This document shows, in pieces, positions 13,483 through 18,992 of a stretch of 18,992 bases of DNA. The first letter of the stretch is position 1; each line of letters starts with the position of its first letter. The stretch lies in the NCBI GenBank assembly GCA_004366195.1, contig SIRV01000056.1, positions 1 to 18,992 of the forward strand, in the 5' to 3' direction. Both the position numbers and the translations under genes were made by a program. Below the pieces are notes generated by a model, which had not been told where the DNA came from, made no database searches, and was given only the letters and a program-made list of their open reading frames with translations. The DNA comes from Actinomycetota bacterium. Its GTDB lineage: Bacteria; Actinomycetota; UBA4738; HRBIN12.

Positions 13483-13489
13483 TCGGCGC

Positions 13490-13882
13490 TCAGACGCGCC
13501 GACGCTTCTTCGGCCGGCACCCGTTGTGCGGCACCGGCGTCACGTCCTGGATCCCGGCCACCTCCAGGCCGGCGGCCGCGAGCGAACGGATGGCGGTCTC
13601 GCGACCCGCGCCCGGCCCCTTCACGAACACGTCCACCTTCTGCAGGCCGTGCTCCTGGGCCCGGCGTGCCGCGGCTTCCGCCGCCAGCTGAGCGGCGAAG
13701 GGCGTCGACTTGCGCGAGCCCTTGAAGCCCACGTTGCCCGCGCTCGCCCAGGCGATCGTGTTGCCCTGCAGGTCCGTGATGGTGACGATGGTGTTGTTGA
13801 ACGTCGACTTGATGTGCGCCTGCCCGTGGACGACGTTCTTCTTCTCCTTCTTCCGGACCTTCTTGGCCTTCGGCTTCGCCAT
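13490..13882 (-). CDS. rpsK: 30S ribosomal protein S11 (uS11)
   Basis: This 130-residue S11 has a Lys-rich N-terminus (AKPKAKKVRKKEKKNV). The core motifs are HIKSTFNNTIVTITD, WASAGNVGFKGSRKSTPFAA and VKGPGAGRETAIRSL, with the classic C-terminus DVTPVPHNGCRPKKRRRV. The start at 13882 is 7 nt after the rpsM stop. It forms part of the 30S platform. Confidence 0.97.
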   Translation of the reverse strand: MAKPKAKKVRKKEKKNVVHGQAHIKSTFNNTIVTITDLQGNTIAWASAGNVGFKGSRKSTPFAAQLAAEAAARRAQEHGLQKVDVFVKGPGAGRETAIRSLAAAGLEVAGIQDVTPVPHNGCRPKKRRRV

Positions 13883-13889
13883 AGCTCCC

Positions 13890-14270
13890 CTACTTCTTCC
13901 CGGCCTTCTTCTTCCCCGCCACCGTCTTGCGCGGCCCCTTGCGGGTGCGCGCGTTCGTGTGCGTGCGCTGGCCGCGCACCGGGAGGCTTCGGCGGTGCCG
14001 GATCCCCTGGTAGCAGCCGATCTCGATCTTCCGCTTGATGTCCTGGGCCACCTCGCGCCGCAGGTCGCCCTCGACCTTGTACTCGCGGTCGATGAACTCC
14101 CTGATCCTGCTGACCTCCTCCTCGGAGAGGTCGCGGACCCGGGTGGCCGGATCGATCCCGAGCGTGGCCACGATGTGGCTCGCCCGGGTCGGGCCGACCC
14201 CGTAGATGTAGCGCAGGGCGATGTCCACCCGCTTCTCGCGGGGCAGGTCGACGCCGGCGATGCGTGCCAT
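13890..14270 (-). CDS. rpsM: 30S ribosomal protein S13 (uS13)
   Basis: The protein has 126 residues. MARIAGVDLPREKRVDIALRY at the N-terminus, YGVGPTRASHIV, the GIRHRRSLPVRGQRTHTNART motif and a Lys-rich end (GKKKAGKK) identify S13 of the small-subunit head. ATG 14270 has GGAGCGGG-type purines upstream, and the gap to rpmJ is 10 nt. Confidence 0.97.
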   Translation of the reverse strand: MARIAGVDLPREKRVDIALRYIYGVGPTRASHIVATLGIDPATRVRDLSEEEVSRIREFIDREYKVEGDLRREVAQDIKRKIEIGCYQGIRHRRSLPVRGQRTHTNARTRKGPRKTVAGKKKAGKK

Positions 14271-14280
14271 CCCGCTCCTC

Positions 14281-14394
14281 CTAACCCTGCCGCTGCTTGT
14301 GCCGGGGGTTCGAGCAGATCACGCGGATCTGGCCGCGCCGGCGGATGACCTTGCACCGGTCGCAGATCTTCTTCACCGACGGTCGGACCTTCAT
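14281..14394 (-). CDS. rpmJ: 50S ribosomal protein L36 (bL36), zinc-binding form
   Basis: This is the full 37-residue L36: MKVRPSVKKICDRCKVIRRR continuing to CSNPRHKQRQG. C11, C14, C27 and H32 make the zinc ribbon, so this is the zinc-containing (C+) form rather than the zinc-free paralogue used in zinc shortage. It follows infA and precedes rpsM, as usual. Confidence 0.96.
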   Translation of the reverse strand: MKVRPSVKKICDRCKVIRRRGQIRVICSNPRHKQRQG

Positions 14395-14431
14395 CGCTTC
14401 CCTGCTCCCTCCCCCGGGCCACCCGGCCCGT

Positions 14432-14650
14432 TCACTTGTACCGGTAGACGATCCTGCCGCGCGAGAGATCGTACGGCGACAGCTCCACCAGCACCCGGTC
14501 CCCGGGGAGGATCCGGATGTAGTGCATCCGCATCTTCCCCGAGATGTGCGCGAGCACCTTGTGTCCGTTGTCGAGCTCGACCCGGAACATGGCGTTCGGG
14601 AGCGGCTCGGTGACCGTTCCCTCGACCTCGATCGCGTCCTTCTTGGGCAA
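14432..14650 (-). CDS. infA: Translation initiation factor IF-1
   Basis: The 72-residue protein is a single S1/OB-fold domain: PKKDAIEVEGTVTEPLPNAM, then VELDNGHKVLAHISGKMRM and the end LSPYDLSRGRIVYRYK. The full family length is reached only if translation starts at TTG 14650 (TTG-CCC-AAG-AAG); no ATG or GTG gives a correct N-terminus. The Shine-Dalgarno is weak. A promoter lies about 84 bp upstream, so infA probably heads its own transcript into rpmJ-rpsM-rpsK-rpoA. Confidence 0.95.
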   Translation of the reverse strand: MPKKDAIEVEGTVTEPLPNAMFRVELDNGHKVLAHISGKMRMHYIRILPGDRVLVELSPYDLSRGRIVYRYK

Positions 14651-14710
14651 CTCCCGGATCTCGCCTCGCGCTCGGACGTGCTCGACCCGTCCACGGACGA
14701 GCCGAACCCA

Positions 14711-14724
14711 CCCCCGGCTGGGGG
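14711..14724 (-). promoter_or_regulatory. Small hairpin in the infA leader
   Basis: CCCCC-GGCT-GGGGG gives a 5-bp GC stem in the predicted infA 5' leader, just downstream of the predicted promoter. It is short and its role is unknown. It could also be a pause or end signal for transcripts coming from map. Confidence 0.3.
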
Positions 14725-14733
14725 CGGCACGTC

Positions 14734-14763
14734 AGTATACGGGCCGGCCGCAGGGCCCGTCAC
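14734..14763 (-). promoter_or_regulatory. Promoter for infA-rpmJ-rpsM-rpsK-rpoA
   Basis: On the minus strand GTGACG (14763-14758) and TATACT (14739-14734) are 18 bp apart in the 140-bp gap between map and infA. TATACT matches the -10 consensus in five of six bases and stands out in this GC-rich DNA. The spacer contains an inverted repeat (ACGGGCC / GGCCCGT), which might also act as a map terminator. Confidence 0.5.
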
Positions 14764-14790
14764 CCCCATCGGCGAGACCCCGGCGGGGGG

Positions 14791-15552
14791 TCAGTCCAGG
14801 ACCGTGAGGACCTCGTGGCCGTCCTCCGTCACGGCGATGGTGTGCTCGAAGTGGGCCGAGAGGGAGCCGTCGGCCGTCGCCACCGTCCACTGGTCGGCCC
14901 GGAGCACCGTCTCCCACCCCCCGGCGTTCACCATCGGCTCGACCGCGATCACCAGGCCCGGCCGGAGCTCGGGCCCCCGGCCCGGCGGCCCGTAGTTCGG
15001 GATCTGGGGGTCCTCGTGGAGGCGGCGTCCGATGCCGTGCCCCACGTACTCCCGCACGACCTGGAACCCCGCCCCCAGGGCCGTCTGCTCGATGGCGTGG
15101 GAGATGTCCGACAGACGCCCTCCGGGCCGGATCTGGGCGATCCCCGCCTCCAGGGCCTCGCGCGTGACCCGCACCAGCTTCTCGGCCTCGTCGGAGGGCG
15201 GGTCGCCCACGAACACCGTGACGGCGGCGTCGGCGTGGTAGCCCTCCCAGATGGCCCCGAAGTCGAGGGACAGGAGGTCGCCCTCCCGCAGGACGCGCTT
15301 GGGGGAGGGGATGCCGTGGACGATCTCGTCGTTCAGCGAGGTGCAGATGGAGGCGGGGAACGGCGGGTTGCCGTAGCCGAGGAACGAGGGCGTCGCCCCC
15401 TGCTCGCGGATGTAGGACTCGGCGACCCGGTCCAGGTCCTTCGTGGTCCGCCCGGGCGCCACGGCTCGGAGCACGGCCCGGATCGTGCCGGCGACGATCC
15501 GCCCGGCGCGGCGCATCTTCTCGATCTCGGCCGGGGACTTGTAGACGATCAC
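14791..15552 (-). CDS. map: Methionine aminopeptidase, type I
   Basis: The protein (253 aa) removes the initiator methionine from new proteins. The metal ligands are D97 and D108 (LSLDFGAIWEGYHADAAVTV), H172 (VGHGIG), E205 (AVEPMV) and E236 (FEHTIAVTEDG), with substrate-site H79 in DEIVHGIPS. It is a plain type I enzyme without an N-terminal extension. GTG 15552 overlaps the adk stop in a GTGA, so the two are coupled. Confidence 0.96.
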   Translation of the reverse strand: MIVYKSPAEIEKMRRAGRIVAGTIRAVLRAVAPGRTTKDLDRVAESYIREQGATPSFLGYGNPPFPASICTSLNDEIVHGIPSPKRVLREGDLLSLDFGAIWEGYHADAAVTVFVGDPPSDEAEKLVRVTREALEAGIAQIRPGGRLSDISHAIEQTALGAGFQVVREYVGHGIGRRLHEDPQIPNYGPPGRGPELRPGLVIAVEPMVNAGGWETVLRADQWTVATADGSLSAHFEHTIAVTEDGHEVLTVLD

Positions 15553-16211
15553 CCGTCCACATCCAGGAGGTCCGAGAGGGCCTCCACCGTCCGGTCGAAG
15601 ACGACCTGCTCGGGCGCCTCGGCGTCGATGTCGCGGAGCAGCCCGCGCTCCCAGAAGTACAGGACGAGGGGCTCGGTTTCGCGCCGGTAGACCTCCAGGC
15701 GCCGGAGGATCGTCGCCTCGTCGTCGTCGGAGCGGAGCGTGAGCCGGCCCCCGCAGACGTCGCAGACACCCTCGACCCGGGGCGGCTTGAAGGCCAGGTT
15801 GTACGGCCGCCCGCAGGAGGAGCACACGAGGCGGTTCGTGAGGCGCTTCACGACCATCTCGTCGCTCACCTTGAAGTTCAGGACGGCGTCGAGCGGGGTC
15901 CCGGCCTCGGTGAGCGCCCGCTCCAGGGCCTGGGCCTGCGGGACCGTGCGGGGGAACCCGTCGAGGATGAACCCCACGCGGCAGTCCGGCTCCTTCAGGC
16001 GGCCGAGCACCATGGAGACCGCGATCTCGTCCGGGACGTAGTCGCCGCGGTCCATGTACTCCTTGGCCCGCAGGCCGAGAGGGGTCCCGCGGGCGACGTG
16101 GTCGCGGAAGATGTCGCCGGTCCCGATGACCGGGAGCCCGTACCGGTCGGCGAGGCGCTTGGCCTGCGTCCCCTTCCCGGCCCCCGGCGGTCCCAGTAGC
16201 ACGATGCGCAT
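15549..16211 (-). CDS. adk: Adenylate kinase, zinc-type long LID
   Basis: The 220-residue enzyme interconverts ATP and AMP with two ADP. The P-loop is GPPGAGKGT (7-15), and FILDGFPRTVPQA holds the AMP-side motif. The LID domain is the long form and carries four cysteines, C130-x2-C133 and C150-x2-C153, a structural zinc site more typical of Gram-positive and thermophilic enzymes; many actinobacteria have the short LID instead. It begins 6 nt after the secY stop. Confidence 0.96.
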   Translation of the reverse strand: MRIVLLGPPGAGKGTQAKRLADRYGLPVIGTGDIFRDHVARGTPLGLRAKEYMDRGDYVPDEIAVSMVLGRLKEPDCRVGFILDGFPRTVPQAQALERALTEAGTPLDAVLNFKVSDEMVVKRLTNRLVCSSCGRPYNLAFKPPRVEGVCDVCGGRLTLRSDDDEATILRRLEVYRRETEPLVLYFWERGLLRDIDAEAPEQVVFDRTVEALSDLLDVDG

Positions 16212-16217
16212 GACGAC

Positions 16218-17510
16218 CTACTTCAGGAAGCCCTCGTAGTGGCGCATCAGCAGCTGGGACTCGAGCTGCTTCATCGTCTCCAGCGCGACGCCGACCGTGA
16301 TCAGGAGCGACGTGCCGCCGAAGGGGAACTGCTGGATCACCCAGAAGGCGAACACGAGCGACGGCAGCAGGGCGATGGCCGCGAGGTAGATCGACCCCGG
16401 CAGCGTGATCCGCGTGAGGACGTAGGAGAGGTACTCGGCCGTCGGCGGCCCCGGCCGGATCCCGGGGATGAACCCCCCGTACTTGCGCAGGTTGTCGGCG
16501 GTATCCACCGGGTTGAAGGCGATCGCCGTGTAGAAGTAGGCGAAGAACACGACGAGCAGGCCGTAGATCGTCATGTAGACGATCGAGCGCTGGTTGTTCA
16601 CGTAGTTGTTCACGAAGCTCTGGAACCACGCCGCGTGGTAGATGCTCGCCACGAGGGTCGGGAAGTACAGGAGCGAGCTCGCGAAGATGATGGGGATGAC
16701 ACCCGCCTGGTTCACCTTCAGCGGGATGTAGGTGCTGCCCCCCGTCGTCATCCGGCGCCCGACGATCCGCTTCGCGTACTGGACGGGGATCCGGCGCTGG
16801 CCCTGCTCGAGGAAGATCACGCCCACGATCAGGGCGAGGCCCATGAGCAGGACGAGGGTGAAGCGGACGGCGCCGCCCGACACGAAGATGGCGCGCCCCT
16901 CCTGCGGCAGCCGGGAGATCACGCTGGTGAAGATGAGCAGCGACATCCCGTTGCCGATCCCGCGCTGGGTGATGAGCTCGCCCATCCACATGATCGTCGC
17001 GGTGCCGGCGGTCATGATGAGCACGATGAGCGCCACGTTCGGCGGGGTGAACGTGCCGGGCGGGAAGATGTCCACCCCCAGGCCTTGCTGCGCGTTCGGC
17101 GAGTGGAACAGGAACACGAGACCGGTGGACTGGAGCAGCGCCAGGACCACGGTGACGTAGCGCGTCCACTGGTTGATCTTCTTGATCCCCTGCTCGCCCT
17201 GCTTCTGCCAGCGCTCGAGCTTGGGGATCACCACGGTGAGCAGCTGCATGATGATGGAGCTCGTGATGTAGGGCATGATCCCCAGCCCGAACACCGCCAT
17301 CCGGGTGAGCGCGCCTCCCGAGAAGAGGTCGATGAAGGCGAGGAACCCCGTGGCGCCCTGGCGCTCCATCTCCCGCTTGAGGATCGCGATGTCCACGACG
17401 GGGACCGGGACGTGGGAGCCGAACCGGTACAGCGCGATGATGCCGAGCGTGAAGAGGATCTTCTTGCGGAGATCGGGGACCTTGAACGCGTTGACGAAGG
17501 CTCTGAGCAC
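16218..17510 (-). CDS. secY: Protein translocase subunit SecY
   Basis: The 430-residue channel protein has ten transmembrane segments. Typical stretches are VPDLRKKILFTLGIIALYRFG at the N-terminus, the plug region LFSGGALTRMAVFGLGIMPYI, SSIIMQLL, and late GGTSLLITVGVALETMKQLE followed by LLMRHYEGFLK. It forms the membrane pore for Sec-dependent export together with SecE and SecG. It starts with GTG at 17510, 11 nt after rplO, with a modest AGGGG ribosome-binding site. Confidence 0.97.
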   Translation of the reverse strand: MLRAFVNAFKVPDLRKKILFTLGIIALYRFGSHVPVPVVDIAILKREMERQGATGFLAFIDLFSGGALTRMAVFGLGIMPYITSSIIMQLLTVVIPKLERWQKQGEQGIKKINQWTRYVTVVLALLQSTGLVFLFHSPNAQQGLGVDIFPPGTFTPPNVALIVLIMTAGTATIMWMGELITQRGIGNGMSLLIFTSVISRLPQEGRAIFVSGGAVRFTLVLLMGLALIVGVIFLEQGQRRIPVQYAKRIVGRRMTTGGSTYIPLKVNQAGVIPIIFASSLLYFPTLVASIYHAAWFQSFVNNYVNNQRSIVYMTIYGLLVVFFAYFYTAIAFNPVDTADNLRKYGGFIPGIRPGPPTAEYLSYVLTRITLPGSIYLAAIALLPSLVFAFWVIQQFPFGGTSLLITVGVALETMKQLESQLLMRHYEGFLK

Positions 17511-17521
17511 GGGCCCCTATC

Positions 17522-17965
17522 CTACCCCGCGAGGACCTCCGCCCGCCCCCCGGCCTCCTCGATCTTGCGCCTGGCCGTCTCCGAGAACGCGTGCGCCCGG
17601 ACGGTGAGCGCCACCCCGAGCTCGCCCCGGCCGAGCACCTTCACCGGCCGCCCCTTGCGGACCAGGCCGTGGGCGAGCAGGGCCTGGGGGTCGACCTCGC
17701 CCGCCTCGGCGAAGACCTTCCCCAGGGTCTCGACGTTCACCACCGCGTACTCGACGCGGCTGGGGTTCTTGAACCCCTTGAGCTTCGGCACCCGGCGCGA
17801 GAGCGGCATCTGGCCACCCTCGAAGCCCAGTTTCGGGTTGTGCCGGGCGAGGTAGCCCTTCGTCCCGCGCCCGGCGGTCTTGCCCCGCACGCCCGCGCGA
17901 CCGCGGCCGACGCGCTTGCGATCGCGCTTCGCGCCCGGGGCCGGCTTCAGGTGGTGGAGCTTCAC
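17522..17965 (-). CDS. rplO: 50S ribosomal protein L15 (uL15)
   Basis: This 147-residue L15 begins KLHHLKPAPGAKRDRKRVGRG and has the glycine/basic-rich region AGVRGKTAGRGTKGYLARH, then FEGGQMPLSRRVPKLKGFKN. The C-terminal part (LTVRAHAFSETARRKIEEAGG) is also typical. GTG 17965 overlaps the rpmD stop in a GTGA. A longer upstream reading of the frame only repeats the rpmD region. Confidence 0.97.
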   Translation of the reverse strand: MKLHHLKPAPGAKRDRKRVGRGRAGVRGKTAGRGTKGYLARHNPKLGFEGGQMPLSRRVPKLKGFKNPSRVEYAVVNVETLGKVFAEAGEVDPQALLAHGLVRKGRPVKVLGRGELGVALTVRAHAFSETARRKIEEAGGRAEVLAG

Positions 17966-18153
17966 GCCTCCTCGACCTCCTCCACGCGGACCAGGTGCCG
18001 GACCTTGGCGATCATGCCGCGGATCTCGGGGCGGTCCTCCTTGATGACGGTGTCGTTGATGCGGTGGAGCCCGAGCCGGCGCACCGTGTCCTTCTGGTCC
18101 CGCGGCCGGTCGATCACGCTGCGGACCTGGGTGACCTTCAGCTTCCTGCTCAC
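17962..18153 (-). CDS. rpmD: 50S ribosomal protein L30 (uL30)
   Basis: The protein has 63 residues. KLKVTQVRSVIDRPRDQKDTV then RLGLHRINDTVIKEDRPEIRG and the end VRHLVRVEEVEE are diagnostic of bacterial L30. It starts with GTG at 18153 overlapping the rpsE stop, and its stop overlaps the rplO start, so rpsE-rpmD-rplO are chained by GTGA overlaps. Confidence 0.96.
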   Translation of the reverse strand: MSRKLKVTQVRSVIDRPRDQKDTVRRLGLHRINDTVIKEDRPEIRGMIAKVRHLVRVEEVEEA

Positions 18154-18806
18154 CGTCGACCTCCCCGTCGGGCGCCCTGGCGCTCGCGCCGGTCGGGGGC
18201 CTGCTCGCGCTCGGCCTGGTCGGCGTAGACCTCCGCGAGCTTCGCCGCCCGGGTCGCCGCCAGGCGCTCACGGGCAGCGGCCACCGCCTCCAGCATCGGC
18301 TTGGGGGCCACCTGGTGCACGTCGCGGCCGCGCACCCGGGCGACCTCCTCGGGACGCTTGAGCTGCCGTAGGCCGTCCATGGCGGCCTTCACGATGTTGA
18401 TGGGATTCGAGGACCCCAGGGACTTGCTGAGGATGTCCTTGATGCCGGCGCACTCCACGAGGGCGCGCACCGGCCCGCCGGCGATCACGCCGGTGCCCGG
18501 CGCGGCCGGCTTGAGCAGCACGACGCCGGCGCCGTCCTCGCCGATGACCTCGTGGGGGATGGTGGTGCCCATCATCGGCACCTCGATCATCTTGCGCTTG
18601 GCCTCCTCGACACCCTTGGCGATGGCCGCCGGCACCTCCTTGGCCTTGCCGTAGCCGAGCCCGACCCGGCCGGCCCCGTCGCCCACCACCACGAGCGCGG
18701 CGAACGAGAAGCGCCGACCGCCCTTCACGACCTTCGCGACGCGGTTGATGGAGATCACGCGCTCCTCGTAGATGCTCTTCTCGCCCTGGGTGTCGTACCT
18801 ACGCAT
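18150..18806 (-). CDS. rpsE: 30S ribosomal protein S5 (uS5)
   Basis: The protein is 218 residues. The core S5 has ERVISINRVAKVVKGGRRFSF, VGDGAGRVGLGYGKAKEVP and AGIKDILSKSLGSSNPINIV. A charged C-terminal tail of about 40 residues (from roughly KLAEVYADQAEREQ to GARRGGRR) goes beyond the ~165-residue E. coli form; extended S5 ends are common in actinobacteria. ATG 18806 overlaps the rplR stop. Confidence 0.96.
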   Translation of the reverse strand: MRRYDTQGEKSIYEERVISINRVAKVVKGGRRFSFAALVVVGDGAGRVGLGYGKAKEVPAAIAKGVEEAKRKMIEVPMMGTTIPHEVIGEDGAGVVLLKPAAPGTGVIAGGPVRALVECAGIKDILSKSLGSSNPINIVKAAMDGLRQLKRPEEVARVRGRDVHQVAPKPMLEAVAAARERLAATRAAKLAEVYADQAEREQAPDRRERQGARRGGRR

Positions 18807-18992
18807 CAGATCCTGAGCCCTTCCTCCCTGGCGCCCTCGGCCACGGCCGCCACCCGGCCGTGGTACCGGCGGCCCCCGCGGTCGAACACCGCCCGCTCGA
18901 TGCCGGCCGCCTTGGCGCGCTCCGCGATCAGCCTCCCGACGGCCCGGGCGCGCTCGGTCTTCGTCCCGTCCACCCCGACCTCGAGGTCCGAG
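18806..18992 (-). CDS. rplR: 50S ribosomal protein L18 (uL18), C-terminal part (start outside window)
   Basis: The last 61 codons and stop are present; the 5' part lies past the right edge. The visible protein contains ARAVGRLIAERAKAAGIERAV then FDRGGRRYHGRVAAVAEGAR and ends EEGLRI, the conserved C-terminus of L18, which binds 5S rRNA. The TGA overlaps the rpsE ATG. Confidence 0.94.
   Translation of the reverse strand, partial: SDLEVGVDGTKTERARAVGRLIAERAKAAGIERAVFDRGGRRYHGRVAAVAEGAREEGLRI

Noticed and set aside
10538..14038. 1166-codon plus-strand open frame
   Set aside because: Runs antisense through truA, META lipoprotein, rplQ, rpoA, rpsK and part of rpsM; a GC-rich shadow frame.
1..18992. 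tRNA, rRNA, insertion sequences or CRISPR arrays
   Set aside because: None recognised on either strand by reading; a tRNA or IS search tool was not available.

Overview
This is high-GC DNA with tight gene packing, many GTG starts and frequent 4-bp start/stop overlaps. The minus-strand gene order rplR-rpsE-rpmD-rplO-secY-adk-map-infA-rpmJ-rpsM-rpsK-rpoA-rplQ-(META lipoprotein)-truA-rplM-rpsI, with no rpsD between rpsK and rpoA, matches the end of the spc/alpha ribosomal region of Actinomycetota. An uncultured or deep-branching actinobacterium is the best guess; nothing seen fixes the class.

Left part (1-9018), accessory. The window opens inside a permease of the ArsP/YraQ family that runs directly into the back half of a thioredoxin-like protein. 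After a 133-bp gap with possible RNA structure, a plus-strand operon (403-7848) encodes a Tat-exported molybdopterin oxidoreductase, a four-cluster ferredoxin subunit, a 10-TM NrfD-type membrane subunit, a two-TM small protein, a TorD-type chaperone, a large polyferredoxin with HdrA/MvhD-like parts, and a CX5R arsenate reductase. All gaps are 16 nt or less or are overlaps. Facing it tail to tail are arsM and arsR on the minus strand, driven by a promoter that overlaps one of two inverted-repeat operators (8964-8981 and 9002-9017). A small DUF2007-like gene (9080-9361) separates this block from the ribosomal genes.

Right part (9396-18992), core. The translation, secretion and transcription genes all lie on the minus strand. 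Departures from the ordinary are a lysine/alanine-rich tail on L13 with a 30-bp tandem repeat, a META-domain lipoprotein gene between rplQ and truA whose ribosome-binding site lies in a 13-bp perfect hairpin, a TTG start for infA with its own likely promoter, and a strong hairpin between rpsK and rpoA.

The main candidate for something new is the left operon: a periplasmic molybdoenzyme complex co-transcribed with arsenate reductase, next to arsenic methylation and arsenic-responsive regulation genes. Its catalytic subunit has an altered first Fe-S motif (C-x2-G-x3-C-x27-C), and the complex comes with an unusual cytoplasmic polyferredoxin. An arsenic (or methylarsenic) substrate is an inference from context; the sequence alone does not prove it.
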